64,000 nt of DNA, taken from NCBI RefSeq assembly GCF_002140975.2, contig NZ_CP147247.1, positions 3,287,001-3,351,000 on the forward strand. Direction: 5' to 3'. The notes beneath the pieces are model-generated. The model had not been told where the DNA came from, ran no database searches, and worked only from the letters and a program-made list of their open reading frames with translations. Origin of the DNA: Enterococcus sp. 9E7_DIV0242 (GTDB lineage Bacteria; Bacillota; Bacilli; Lactobacillales; Enterococcaceae). Both the position numbers and the translations under genes were made by a program. Positions 47,645 through 56,972 of the stretch are shown here, in pieces (position 1 is the first letter of the stretch; every line of letters starts with the position of its first letter).

Positions 47645-48099
47645 CATAGTCTCCAATCTGGACTTGTGCCGCTCATCAAGTCAGGTCATAAAATCAAACA
47701 GCAGCGACTGACTGTTTGGCAAGGAGTGAAAACTGAGGAGATATCGGTAAATAGGTTGCAATATATGTACAGGGCGATAATACATGGTAGTTGTCGGTGG
47801 TTTGTATGTAATTTGTATTGAGCATTACAAAAACGTTTCAGAATACCCTAAGTGTACTAAATTGCGAAACTCTCTGTAAAGCCTTTGAGCGCTTTTTGTT
47901 TGTTCTATATCAAACTAATGAACGGATAGTTGCAGATAATCTTCGATGAGTGGGGAAGAATGATAGGTCTGTAAAAACTAGCTGCAGGGAATGGGAGAAC
48001 TGTAGATACTATCCGAATCAAAAAATCTCTTCTATAAAAAATAATAGTTTCAGTGTACTATTGATAGATAGGAGATTGTTTAGAAAAGGAGCTATGAAA
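47645..48099. other. Intergenic region without recognised gene
   Basis: 455 nt between the divergent RpiR and J-domain genes. A short plus-strand frame over 47633-47821 lacks a ribosome-binding site. AAAACGTTTCAG at about 47828 looks like a half operator. No hairpin terminator or RNA gene seen. Confidence 0.4.
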
Positions 48100-50055
48100 A
48101 TGAGTTGTTGGGAATTATTGGGTATCGAACCGATAGCAAATAAAACGGAGATAAAAAAAGCGTATATTAGCCAGCTCAGGCAATTGGTGAACGATGACAA
48201 GACAGAGGATATTGAATACTTAAGAGCGGCATTCGAACAAGCGCTGCTATTAGCGGAGAAAATCACTAGTGGGGATTCTGTTGAGAAGTATGGTGAAGCA
48301 GACACAGCTGAAATCGTATACAAGGTCAATGAAGAAATTTTAACCAGCATTGAAGGGGAAGCAATGCGAATTTTTTTTGAACAGTTAAATCAATTGTATA
48401 ATGAAAAAATTTTTTTCGCGGATTTGACAGTTTGGAAAAAGCTATTTGCAGATGAGTTGTCTTGGTCGATCAATGAACGCAAACAAATTGAAAGAAGGAT
48501 TCAAGAATTTTTGGTAGAGAACTATTTGTTTATTGCTAAACCGATCATTGATTATTTAGGTCAGGTGTTTGACTTTGATGAGTCAGAGGAGGTTGTCGAA
48601 GAAAGAACACCATTCAGCTATTCTTGGGAGCAGATACAACAAGCCCCAGATTTTCCTTTTGACTTCTACATACAGATAGAGTTGGCTAAACGTATTCCCT
48701 ATTTTTTGGCACGCTATGAGCTGTATCAATTGCTAGCTAAAGGAACGATAGAAAGAAATCACTGGAATAAAAAAATGGCGGCCTGTCAAAGCATGTTTAT
48801 AGGAGATCCTGCTGTTATCCATTTACAGCTTGCTTACACGCTGGTAAAAGATGTAAAGCTGGAAAATGAGCAGTCGAAACAGATGATTTCAGAGCGGTTT
48901 GCCGAATTACAAGCGCTAGCTCTTAATGAAACAACCATTTTCTTAAGTGATTATGTTGATTGGGCTTCTAATAAAGGGCGTGCAGATAGGCTTTTGATGT
49001 GCCAGCCAGATCAGCTTCCAGGGCTGCCTTACGCTGTGTTTCTTTTATTGACTGGTCAGGTGTACGCTGCCCTTGATCAGACCTCAGAAGCTGATGCCAG
49101 ATTTGAGCTATTGAAGCAGGTTGCACCTGGGATGATACCCAAAGAGCCTGAAAAAATTGTTGTGAATGAAATCAAATCGACCCATTATTCAGCAAAAGCT
49201 GTTTGGGTAGTTGTTAGTATGGTGCTGCTCTTATTTAGTTTTGTCAGACAATCTGAACGAGCTTCAGTTTATGAACCAACACAGGACCTATTGCCGGAGA
49301 CTAGTATAACCAGCGCCATTTCTGATTTTATAGAGTTGAAAAGCAGCAGTCTTATGTACAATAATTTTACTTACTATTTTTACATTGATAGGGAAGATGC
49401 GTCTGGTCGTCAGAAATTTATAGAAGAGCATGTCAATGATGACGCGAAAGCTATGTTTTTGACGCTTGATTTTGAAAAATTAGATTCCTTGGACCTTGAA
49501 GATGCAGGATTTTTGTATCCTACTATTGATAATGTTCAAGACTATGGCCAGCTGAATGGTCTACGATTTGAGCTGTTGGAAACACCATTTGTTATTTTGC
49601 AAATGGACGAAGACGGAAAAATCAACGATGTTTTTGGTAAAGGATGGACGGAGCTCGAAAAGCAGGAGTATGACCGGTTATGGGAAGACATGGAGATTCG
49701 ACCGTGGACTTCTGGATTATTCTTTTTGCATTCCTTTTTATTAACGGAGCAACGTGAATGGAGCTTGGACTATCATCCTGAGTTTACGACAGAAGCTGTG
49801 AAGGAGCTGTTGAATGAGCATATGGATGATTTGACTGGCACAGATTATCATGATTGGACTCGTCGAGATACCTATGACGATCAAAAGAAGGACTATTCAT
49901 TTTTTGAGTACAAGAATGGCGAGAAGACATTGATTCTCTCTTATGATGCCTATGGGCAAATCGATCATATCTATGGAGAGGGCTGGGAAGTAATAGATGA
50001 TGAGATAAAGCAGCAGCTATCTGTAAACAGTGAAGTCGCTGAAAGGAATCAGTAA
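48100..50055 (+). CDS. J-domain-like membrane protein with tandem C-terminal repeats
   Basis: 651 aa from ATG 48100 (AAAAGGAG with 8-nt spacing; ATG 48094 is too close). Residues 1-50 look like a J-domain (SCWELLGIEPIANKTEIKKA, then YISQLRQLVNDD), but the catalytic HPD is missing, so DnaK stimulation is doubtful. A long helical region follows, then one membrane helix at about 367-385 (AVWVVVSMVLLLFSFVRQ). The outer C-terminal part has two similar modules, one with DEDGKINDVFGKGWTELEK and one with DAYGQIDHIYGEGWEVIDD. Function unknown. Confidence 0.75.
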   Translation: MSCWELLGIEPIANKTEIKKAYISQLRQLVNDDKTEDIEYLRAAFEQALLLAEKITSGDSVEKYGEADTAEIVYKVNEEILTSIEGEAMRIFFEQLNQLYNEKIFFADLTVWKKLFADELSWSINERKQIERRIQEFLVENYLFIAKPIIDYLGQVFDFDESEEVVEERTPFSYSWEQIQQAPDFPFDFYIQIELAKRIPYFLARYELYQLLAKGTIERNHWNKKMAACQSMFIGDPAVIHLQLAYTLVKDVKLENEQSKQMISERFAELQALALNETTIFLSDYVDWASNKGRADRLLMCQPDQLPGLPYAVFLLLTGQVYAALDQTSEADARFELLKQVAPGMIPKEPEKIVVNEIKSTHYSAKAVWVVVSMVLLLFSFVRQSERASVYEPTQDLLPETSITSAISDFIELKSSSLMYNNFTYYFYIDREDASGRQKFIEEHVNDDAKAMFLTLDFEKLDSLDLEDAGFLYPTIDNVQDYGQLNGLRFELLETPFVILQMDEDGKINDVFGKGWTELEKQEYDRLWEDMEIRPWTSGLFFLHSFLLTEQREWSLDYHPEFTTEAVKELLNEHMDDLTGTDYHDWTRRDTYDDQKKDYSFFEYKNGEKTLILSYDAYGQIDHIYGEGWEVIDDEIKQQLSVNSEVAERNQ

Positions 50056-50271
50056 GAGGGGGGGAACGATTTTGTCTTAGTATGTTTGACTGGAATCAAA
50101 AAAATCTTTACCTGTATAAGTGAAAAAGACAAAATTAAAAAAACAATTTTTAATTTCTAGTAGTTTCAGAAAAAAATATTTTCGGAAACCGCTACCAAAA
50201 AAAGTGCATTATTTGTAAACGTGTAACTGAATAAAATTTTTAAACGAGATGTATCTATAGAATAAATGATC

Positions 50272-50302
50272 AAAACAGCTGAATGAAAGCAGCTGTTTTT
50301 TT
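50272..50302 (+). terminator. Terminator
   Basis: AACAGCTG and CAGCTGTT pair around AATGAAAG and are followed by seven T. It is about 220 nt downstream of the J-domain gene. Confidence 0.75.
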
Positions 50303-50550
50303 CTTGTCGTGTTATTTTTAATGTTCATTCATATAACCTTGATTAATAAATAAGGAGCATACTGACTGGTAAATAAGGTTGATAGATCAGTACTTTCAGC
50401 AAAAGAAGAAATCGTAAAAAAACAACAACATACTTTTTAAACAATCCATTTTTCGGGAAAACAATTCTTACAAGAAGGAAACGTCCAAAAAAAGGAACGA
50501 AGTTACTTACTATTTTCATTCATGCTTTTTTTTGAGGAAACTAAAAATAT

Positions 50551-50654
50551 TGGTTGCGCTTACAAGTCTTTCTGTTGTTGGTTTTCACCTGTTAAATAAA
50601 AAATATTTTTTATTCTTGTTAAACCTTTACATTATTTTTTTTATCGAGTAAGAT
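50551..50654 (+). promoter_or_regulatory. cre-like site and promoter of the sugar-acid operon
   Basis: TGGTTGCGCTTACA (50551-50564) keeps TG, CG, T and CA of the CcpA cre pattern. Downstream, TTTACA (50626-50631), a 17-bp spacer and TAAGAT (50649-50654) form a sigma-A-type promoter about 320 nt before the first gene. The long AT-rich leader to 50976 shows no gene. No sigma-54 (-24/-12) promoter was found. Confidence 0.5.
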
Positions 50655-50976
50655 GTGAGTGTCGGGAGAGAAAATCGTAAGTGGCAATTTAGTGATTTCG
50701 TATGTAAGGGTTCTGTTTGATTTATCTTTGCTATATCCATTTTAAATAAATGTTTATGCAGGAAAATTAGACAAGGGATGGGGAAGGAGGAACAGAAAAA
50801 GTTTTTCAGAATATGTTTGGGTGTTATTCTACTTGAAGAACCATAGGGGAAATGGGTTCCGACGATTTTTTCAACAAAACAAAAATTCAGAAAGTTTCTC
50901 GAACAAAAGCTGCAGCATCATCGAGACATGTTTTTTTGAACACACTGTAAAAACAACAGTTAAAGGAGAGCTGAGC

Positions 50977-51996
50977 ATGTCGAAGTACAACATTGCAATT
51001 GTTAATTCTAGTAGTTTTGGTAAGGTGTTTCCGGAGCATATGGAGAGTTTGCAGAAAATTGGTCCAGTCGAGCATTTTACGGTAGATGGTGAGATTCCAG
51101 GGCGCGAGCTGGCGGAAATCCTACAGGGATATAATATCGTGATTGCAAGCGTTACACCATTTTTCACACAAGAATTTTTTGATCATAAAGATGAACTTAT
51201 TTTAATTTCACGTCATGGGATTGGGTACAATAATGTGGATGTTGAGGCTGCTAGAAAGCATGATACGATCGTTTCGATCATTCCGGCGCTTGTTGAACGA
51301 GACGCTGTAGCAGAAAACAATGTGACAAATTTAATGACGATTTTACGACGAACTGTCGAAGCGCAGCAAAGCGTGAGAGAGGATGACTGGGAAGCCCGAG
51401 CACATTTTGTTGGTCGAACATTGTTCAATAAAACGGTTGGTGTGATTGGTGTCGGTAATACAGGAAGCAGAGTAGTCGAAATCGTTCGTAATGGGTTTCA
51501 ATGTGAGGTTTTGGCTTATGATCCGTATAAATCTGAGTTGCATATTCAAAGTTATGGAGCAAAAAAAGTTTCCTTTGATGAGCTTCTTGAGGCATCGGAT
51601 GTTATCTGTCTATGTGCCAATTTAACAGAAGACAATTATCATATGATTTCAGAAAAAGAAATCGAGAAAATGAAAGATCATGTGTATATATCTAACAGTG
51701 CACGAGGAGCCCTAGTTAATGAGGAAGCGATTGTAAGCGGTTTAAAATCTGGTAAAATTGCTGGCTTTGCAACAGATGTGCTTGAAGAAGAGCCAGGCCG
51801 AAAGGATCATCCGTATCTTTCTGTCGAAAACGTTGTAATGACACCGCATACTTCCGCTTACACGATGGAGTGTTTAGAAGAAATGGGCAAGAAATGTGTT
51901 CGAGATGTAGAAGATGTGGTCAGAGGACAGCTACCTGAACGTTCTGTACAGGCAGAGAGTCGCTATGTTACAGAACAGGGCGTGTCTGCATGCTGA
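50977..51996 (+). CDS. D-isomer-specific 2-hydroxyacid dehydrogenase
   Basis: 339 aa from ATG 50977 (AAAGGAGAG upstream; the frame extends to 50821 without a ribosome-binding site). NAD(P) site TVGVIGVGNTGSRVVEIVRN; catalytic Arg in ISNSARGALVNEEAIVSGLK; Glu in DVLEEEPGRKDHP; His in VVMTPHTSAYTMECLEEM. Likely reduces a 2-keto acid, or a keto-aldonate or its phosphate, in this operon (inference). Its stop overlaps the next gene by 7 nt. Confidence 0.88.
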   Translation: MSKYNIAIVNSSSFGKVFPEHMESLQKIGPVEHFTVDGEIPGRELAEILQGYNIVIASVTPFFTQEFFDHKDELILISRHGIGYNNVDVEAARKHDTIVSIIPALVERDAVAENNVTNLMTILRRTVEAQQSVREDDWEARAHFVGRTLFNKTVGVIGVGNTGSRVVEIVRNGFQCEVLAYDPYKSELHIQSYGAKKVSFDELLEASDVICLCANLTEDNYHMISEKEIEKMKDHVYISNSARGALVNEEAIVSGLKSGKIAGFATDVLEEEPGRKDHPYLSVENVVMTPHTSAYTMECLEEMGKKCVRDVEDVVRGQLPERSVQAESRYVTEQGVSAC

Positions 51997-53096
51997 ATGA
52001 TTTGAAGGTAAAAGTCGGACCGCAATTCTATCAGTATCATGAGGGGGCCTTGGATTTTGTACCACAATTGTTAGAGGAATACCAAGCAAAACGTGTACTG
52101 ATCGTTCATGGGACAATCTCTTGGGAAAAAGCGAAACCGATGCTTTCCTTTTTGACTGATGATCGTTACCAGTTTACGTATCATCAGTATACAGGAGAAT
52201 GCAGTTATTATGGTACAGATTTAGTGATGGAAGCCGCAAATAAATCTGGCGCTGATTTTATTATCGGTGTCGGCGGAGGAAAATTGACGGATCTGGTTGG
52301 TTATGCGGCGCATCGATTGAATGTGAATTTTGGAGTTATTCCTACGTTAGCCAGCAATTGTGCCCCTTGGACACCACTCTCTGTTATGTACAAAGAGAAT
52401 GGGGAATCCGAAGGGCAAACGGAGCATTTTTTGAGACAGGCTGCCTTTCTTATTACTGATCCAGTTCTGGTCATTGACTCCCCTATCGACTATTTTATCG
52501 CCGGACTGGCGGATACCTTAGCTAAATGGTATGAATCGGATGCGATTCTCCAACAAGAGCATTTGAAGAACGAACCCTTTCTACAAATGGCTGGCTTCAC
52601 ATCTGTTCTTTGTAAAGACGCCATCATGAGAGATTCTACAAAAGCGATTCAGGATATGAAGGAACAGAAATTATCAGATGAATTTGTCCATCTATCCGAA
52701 ATCATTTTCGCAGTTGCCGGAATGGTTGGTGGGTTAGGTGATGCGTACGCTAGGAACGCTGCTGCACATGCTATGCACGACGGTATGAGTAAATACATTC
52801 CAGCAAGTCATCAGTTTTTACATGGTGAAAAGGTTGCATATGGTATTTTTTACCAGTTGGCTATCGAAGAAAAATGGTCATTGATCGACCAACTGCTGCC
52901 ATTTTATCAAGAATTGAAGCTGCCGACATCCCTACATCAGATGGGGATCTATCCAGAAGATGAGACTGTCATCGACGAAATCGTTGCATTTATTTATTCG
53001 AAAAAGAAAGTCCATCTCATTCCAGTCCCAATCACCGAAGCCGGGTTGAAACAAGCGGTTTATCAATTGGAAGAATATATGGAAAATAAAGGATAG
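51990..53096 (+). CDS. Iron-containing alcohol/glycerol dehydrogenase-family enzyme
   Basis: 368 aa, GldA-like. NAD-binding ADFIIGVGGGKLTDLVGYAA; substrate-loop VIPTLASNCAPWTPLSVMY; metal ligands expected in IAGLADTLAKWYES (Asp), AAAHAMHDGMSK (His) and SHQFLHGEKVAYGI (His). It may oxidise or reduce a sugar acid at a secondary alcohol. ATG 51990 overlaps the preceding stop. The repeated RNA elements follow directly. Confidence 0.85.
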   Translation: MLNDLKVKVGPQFYQYHEGALDFVPQLLEEYQAKRVLIVHGTISWEKAKPMLSFLTDDRYQFTYHQYTGECSYYGTDLVMEAANKSGADFIIGVGGGKLTDLVGYAAHRLNVNFGVIPTLASNCAPWTPLSVMYKENGESEGQTEHFLRQAAFLITDPVLVIDSPIDYFIAGLADTLAKWYESDAILQQEHLKNEPFLQMAGFTSVLCKDAIMRDSTKAIQDMKEQKLSDEFVHLSEIIFAVAGMVGGLGDAYARNAAAHAMHDGMSKYIPASHQFLHGEKVAYGIFYQLAIEEKWSLIDQLLPFYQELKLPTSLHQMGIYPEDETVIDEIVAFIYSKKKVHLIPVPITEAGLKQAVYQLEEYMENKG

Positions 53097-53115
53097 CGCA
53101 GAAAGTAGAAATAGA

Positions 53116-53238
53116 CCGATGGAATGAAGAAGCTAGAGAGAGCATCTGATATCGAGACCTCTCAAGAATCGGACATCGGACCATCAGAATGGAGGAACGG
53201 ATTAGAGACCTGAGCCGTTTCCTCAACAGAAAGAAGGA
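53116..53238 (+). ncRNA. Structured RNA element, copy a
   Basis: Variant of the five-copy element. CCGAT (53116-53120) pairs with ATCGG (53168-53172) around an inner GAGAG/CTCTC hairpin. Core ACATCGGACC (53173-53182), then the second hairpin GGAACGG/CCGTTTCC (53194-53222), then AAAGAAGGAG. It lies in the dehydrogenase-EIIC gap, directly before copy b. Confidence 0.55.
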
Positions 53239-53241
53239 GAA

Positions 53242-53343
53242 CTATTTCCCTTTTGCCAAGAATGCTAGGGAAATAGCTATCGGACCACCAAAATGAAGAA
53301 ACGGATCAGATACCTGAGCCGTTTCCTCAATAGAAAGAAGGAG
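53242..53343 (+). ncRNA. Structured RNA element, copy b
   Basis: First hairpin: CTATTTCCC (53242-53250) and GGGAAATAG (53268-53276), a perfect 9-bp stem with the 17-nt loop TTTTGCCAAGAATGCTA. Core ATCGGACCACC (53279-53289). Second hairpin GAAACGG/CCGTTTC (53298-53325). It ends in AAAGAAGGAG, the ribosome-binding site of EIIC. Stem 1 differs in sequence from copies c and e but keeps pairing. Confidence 0.65.
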
Positions 53344-53347
53344 ACAT

Positions 53348-54193
53348 ATGGAAACTTTAAGTGTATTGCAGAGTTTATTGATTGCATTGTGGACCGCAGC
53401 CGTTATGTCAAGATGGCTGGGAGGAGGAGCGACACTAACGCTCAGATTCTCTCCATTAATGACCGGTCTTGTCGTAGGGATCATCATGGGGAATGTTCCT
53501 CAAGCGATGATCGTAACAGCTTCGTTGCAAATGATTTATATGGGGGTATTCTCACCAGGAGGATCGATGCCGGCTGAGCCGTCTATTGCTGCTGCGATTG
53601 CTGTGCCAGTTGCGTTGTTAGGAGATTTATCACCGGAAGCGGCGATTGCCGTAGCAGTTCCGGTAGGACTGTTGGGAAGTTATTTGTATCAATTTAGATT
53701 CTTCATCAACACATTTTTAGGAAAATATACGGATAAAGCAGTAGAAGATTTGAATGCTAAAGCAATTGCGCGTTCGGTCATTGTTTATCCAACAATTGCA
53801 TCATTCTTACTATTTGTTCCACTAGTATTTGTATCTCTTTACTTTGGTGCACCGGTTATTGCGGATGTTATCACTGCTTTGGAAGGAACCGTTGTAATCC
53901 ACGTTCTTGAAGTAGTCGGCGGCGGTTTGGCAGCAATCGGGATCGCAACAACAATTTATGTTATTGGTCGAAAAGACTACATGGTCTTCTTCTTCCTTGC
54001 TTATTTTATGAGTATTGTTATGAAGTCATTGGAAGTAACGATGGTAACTTATGCAATCTTCGGAATCATTATTGCGTTGATCTTTGTACAATCCCAAAAA
54101 GGGAAGAATGTGCCGGCTGCAAGTAATGGTGGAGGAAATGCAGGGGCTACCTTTGACGGCGACGATGATGACGATTACGACGACGGCTTCTAG
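53348..54193 (+). CDS. PTS EIIC, mannose family
   Basis: 281 aa. Membrane protein beginning SVLQSLLIALWTAAVMSRWL; ITASL-type segment MIVTASLQMIYMGVFSPGGS and AEPSIAAAIAVPVALLGDLS are EIIC-Man hallmarks. The C-terminus ends with an acidic Asp-rich tail (DGDDDDDYDDGF), unusual for the family; a similar acidic tail ends EIIA (DDEEEDDF). Forms the channel with EIID at 54244. The substrate is probably a sugar acid (see operon). Confidence 0.92.
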   Translation: METLSVLQSLLIALWTAAVMSRWLGGGATLTLRFSPLMTGLVVGIIMGNVPQAMIVTASLQMIYMGVFSPGGSMPAEPSIAAAIAVPVALLGDLSPEAAIAVAVPVGLLGSYLYQFRFFINTFLGKYTDKAVEDLNAKAIARSVIVYPTIASFLLFVPLVFVSLYFGAPVIADVITALEGTVVIHVLEVVGGGLAAIGIATTIYVIGRKDYMVFFFLAYFMSIVMKSLEVTMVTYAIFGIIIALIFVQSQKGKNVPAASNGGGNAGATFDGDDDDDYDDGF

Positions 54194-54243
54194 TCTACCA
54201 AAGGCTGAACAAGCCAAGATACTTTTTTACAGGAGGGAAAAAA

Positions 54244-55101
54244 ATGACCGAGATAACAAAAAAGACGAATCTCGCACCAGAAGAAATTACGAAAAAAGAT
54301 GTAACTAAAGCGTATCTTAGATGGCATTTCGCCAATGAAATCCCGCATTCCTTTGAACGCTATTTAGCACCATCCTTACTTTATGCAATGATGCCTGTTT
54401 TGAGAAAGCTTTATAAAAATGATGACGCATTAAAAGCAGCTTATAAACGTCAATTGTTGTTTTTTAACACACAGCTGAGCTGGGGTGGCGGTGTCATCAC
54501 AGGTCTGATGTCATCAATGGAGCAACAAAGAGCACAAGAAGAATACGAAGGCACAGAAGTATTGATGCAGGATGACCTGATGTATAACACAAAAGCTGGG
54601 TTGATGGGTGCGTTAGCTGGAATTGGTGATGCAATCGACTCCGGAACGGTACAGTATATCTTTATTGCAATCGCTGTTCCTTGGGCTGAGCAAGGGAGTG
54701 CACTTGGTGCCTTGTTCCCATTCGTAGCTTTCGCTCTATATCAGGTCATGTTAGGTGTTTTCTTTGCTCGTCAAGCGTTCTCGATGGGACGGAATGCCAC
54801 TGGCTTGATGCAAAGCTCAGGTGTTCAAAATGCTATTGAAACACTTTCTGTTTTAGGGCTGTTCATGATGGGGATTTTGGCAGGAAATTATGTAAAAGTC
54901 GCTTCGACACTTCAATTCAAGATTTCCGGTCGGGAATTCGTCATACAAGACATACTGGATCAGATTGTTCCGGGGATTCTCCCACTGGCAGTCGTGATGG
55001 GTGTCTACTGGTTCTATACGAAGAAGGGTCTGAAAGTAACTCAAGCACTGCTCTGGCTGACGGGGATATTGATTGTACTGGCAGCAATCGGGATTCTGTA
55101 A
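54244..55101 (+). CDS. PTS EIID, mannose family
   Basis: 285 aa. TKAYLRWHFANEIPHSFERY and then FFNTQLSWGGGVITGLMSSM are EIID-Man signatures, as is AGLMGALAGIGDAIDSGTVQ. Two or three C-terminal membrane helices. RBS AGGAGGG. Works with EIIC to move the substrate while EIIB phosphorylates it. Confidence 0.93.
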   Translation: MTEITKKTNLAPEEITKKDVTKAYLRWHFANEIPHSFERYLAPSLLYAMMPVLRKLYKNDDALKAAYKRQLLFFNTQLSWGGGVITGLMSSMEQQRAQEEYEGTEVLMQDDLMYNTKAGLMGALAGIGDAIDSGTVQYIFIAIAVPWAEQGSALGALFPFVAFALYQVMLGVFFARQAFSMGRNATGLMQSSGVQNAIETLSVLGLFMMGILAGNYVKVASTLQFKISGREFVIQDILDQIVPGILPLAVVMGVYWFYTKKGLKVTQALLWLTGILIVLAAIGIL

Positions 55102-55127
55102 TTCAAAAGACCGATCAGTAGGAAAAA

Positions 55128-55163
55128 TCAGGAAGCTAAGCTATTTATTGGTTAGCTTCCTGA
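55128..55163 (+). other. Perfect 12-bp hairpin between EIID and EIIB
   Basis: TCAGGAAGCTAA (55128-55139) pairs with TTAGCTTCCTGA (55152-55163), with no T run after it. It is preceded by AGACCGATCAG, which resembles the core/second-hairpin junction of the five-copy element, so it may be a degenerate copy or an RNA-stability hairpin. Confidence 0.55.
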
Positions 55164-55220
55164 ACGAATAAAAGAAATCACTTCGTTGGTTTCTATAGAA
55201 GAAAAGGGAGTGAAACAGGT

Positions 55221-55727
55221 ATGGGAACAGTTAACTTAGCACGTGTGGATGAACGTTTGATACATGGTCAGGTTATGATGACCTTATCACAAAAAAGTGG
55301 TGTCAATTCGATTTTTGTTGTAGATGAAGTGGTAGCAAAGGATAAATTCATGCGCGACTTGTACAAGAGTGCTGGAAGTAGAACAGGACAGAAAACAATT
55401 GTTATTACACCGGAAAAGGCAAAATTTTACTGGGATGAGTTCAACTTTAAAGAATATAATTGCATCTTGATTGCGAAAACAGTCAGTGTGATTTATGACT
55501 TAGTGAAGCATGGCATACAGATGAAAGAATTGAATATCGGTGGAATTGCACAGAAAGACCCGGAAAAAGATATTCTTGTAACAAAATCCGTTTACCTAAA
55601 CAAAGCAGATGCTGAAAAATTGAAGGAAATGAACGAACAATATGGAGTAGAGGATATTTATTTCCAAGCAACACCATCTGCACCGAAGTCTACATTGAAA
55701 GATGTGTTAGGACAGTTCGGGTTATAA
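55221..55727 (+). CDS. PTS EIIB, mannose family
   Basis: 168 aa. ARVDERLIHGQVMMTLSQKS contains the phosphorylated His (residue 15). LNIGGIAQKD is the usual second motif. Accepts phosphate from EIIA (57188) and passes it to the incoming substrate. RBS AAGGGAG. Confidence 0.94.
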   Translation: MGTVNLARVDERLIHGQVMMTLSQKSGVNSIFVVDEVVAKDKFMRDLYKSAGSRTGQKTIVITPEKAKFYWDEFNFKEYNCILIAKTVSVIYDLVKHGIQMKELNIGGIAQKDPEKDILVTKSVYLNKADAEKLKEMNEQYGVEDIYFQATPSAPKSTLKDVLGQFGL

Positions 55728-55736
55728 CCAAGGGCT

Positions 55737-55764
55737 AAACTGTCTATATCTAGTTAGACAGCTT
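55737..55764 (+). other. Hairpin after EIIB
   Basis: AACTGTCTA pairs with TTAGACAGCTT around ATATCTAG. No T run, so not a clear terminator; it may be a processing or stability element. Confidence 0.4.
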
Positions 55765-55830
55765 GTTAAAAAGATAGAAGATTCCAACTGAAAGATTTAC
55801 AGCGATCTGAAGACAGGAAGTGATGGAACG

Positions 55831-56727
55831 ATGGAAAAAACAGAAAAGAGAGTACAAGATGAGACATTCAAGGACTGGCTGTTTCGTTATCAGCATATCT
55901 ATCGTCTGCGTCGGACAAAGAAACAAAAGCAACGGTTTCTTTCAGCGTTAGTAACGGATATCGCTGAGATGAGAACCGATATTCAAGTGATTGAATACCA
56001 GCAGAATAAAAAGTATGTTTCCAGTAATTTGTACGTTGGTAACGTCGAAACAGCAGACCGAATCCTCTGTACGTATTATGACACACCACCTCAAGGCTTT
56101 GGTTCGTATGACCTGTTCGATCGTGAAAAACAGAAAAAATCGATTACCGGCTTTATACTCGTTAGTTCGCTACTCATGTTATTAGTGGGAGGATTGCTGA
56201 CGATGTTGTATATGAACCAGTCTGGGAATACATTTGATCTGTTTTCGATCCAGACACTTTTTGTCATTCTTGGGTATGGACTCTATTTCTATCTTTTAGG
56301 TAAGGTGGCCAAAGGGCTGTCGGTTCGGAAAACACTGATTCGCAACACCTCATCGATTCTTGCTTTGTTGGCATTGATTGAGGAGAACAGTGACAAGAAA
56401 ACGGCCTTTGCGTTTGTAGATGAGGGCTGTTTTGGTGAAATAGGACTGGATGTTTTGAAGAGCTCCTGCAAAGCTTCAGCGAAAATTTATTCTCTTGATT
56501 GTGTCGGTGCAGAGCCGGAGCTGTATCTGGCAGACCGCACAAAAACACCAATCAAGCTAGAGGATACAACTCAGCTAGGCAAGCAGTCAGAGCAAATCAA
56601 TTACATTTTTAGTGCGAGAGCAGCAAGTAGCGCAGCAGAGACATCGTATTATTTGGAGCAGTCTGATTTGAAGCAGAAACAGCTGAATAGTACGAACATG
56701 CGGAAGCTTATCCAGTTATTCAGCTAG
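55831..56727 (+). CDS. Unknown membrane protein within the PTS operon
   Basis: 298 aa, ATG 55831 with AGGAAG 9 nt upstream. A basic N-terminal region (YRLRRTKKQKQRF) and a soluble part to about residue 105 precede two membrane helices (about 108-130, SITGFILVSSLLMLLVGGLL; about 140-160, LFVILGYGLYFYLLGKVA). The C-terminal part contains ALLALIEENSDKKTAFAFVD and DEGCFGEIGLDVLKSSC, somewhat like an M28-type peptidase fold but without clear metal ligands. Family not recognised; position between EIIB and EIIA ties it to this transport system. Confidence 0.65.
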   Translation: MEKTEKRVQDETFKDWLFRYQHIYRLRRTKKQKQRFLSALVTDIAEMRTDIQVIEYQQNKKYVSSNLYVGNVETADRILCTYYDTPPQGFGSYDLFDREKQKKSITGFILVSSLLMLLVGGLLTMLYMNQSGNTFDLFSIQTLFVILGYGLYFYLLGKVAKGLSVRKTLIRNTSSILALLALIEENSDKKTAFAFVDEGCFGEIGLDVLKSSCKASAKIYSLDCVGAEPELYLADRTKTPIKLEDTTQLGKQSEQINYIFSARAASSAAETSYYLEQSDLKQKQLNSTNMRKLIQLFS

Positions 56728-56868
56728 AATGTAAGTTTTATAGAAACAAGTGGCAGTATACACTTGAGAGCTTTTAGCAAAGGTCTGATTTACAAGAAAT
56801 ATAGCGATATAAACAATCTGTGGTACCAATAATGACCCTCATTTTTTGCTACCGTTTATTTCGCTATG

Positions 56869-56971
56869 CCGTTTTCCTTTTATCAAGAGCGCTAGGAAAA
56901 CGGACATCGGACCTCGAGAATGAAGAAACTGACCAATTGCTTGGACAGTTTCATTAACAATAAAAGGGAGA
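56869..56971 (+). ncRNA. Structured RNA element, copy c
   Basis: First hairpin: CCGTTTTCC (56869-56877) and GGAAAACGG (56895-56903), 9 bp perfect, 17-nt loop TTTTATCAAGAGCGCTA. Core ACATCGGACC (56904-56913). Second hairpin GAAACTG-CCAA/TTGG-CAGTTTC (56925-56952). Ends in AAAAGGGAGAG. 56728-56868 shows no gene. Confidence 0.7.
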
Positions 56972-56972
56972 G

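Noticed and set aside
50056..50976. Sigma-54 promoter or T-box for the PTS operon
   Set aside because: No TGGCA-N-TTGC pair and no T-box motif were seen; a sigma-A promoter at 50626-50654 is adequate.
53293..53577. 94-aa frame beginning MKKRIRYLSRF
   Set aside because: It starts inside RNA element copy b and overlaps EIIC in another frame. Copies a, c and d also contain ATG at the core, but the peptides differ while stem pairing is kept, so structure explains the conservation better.
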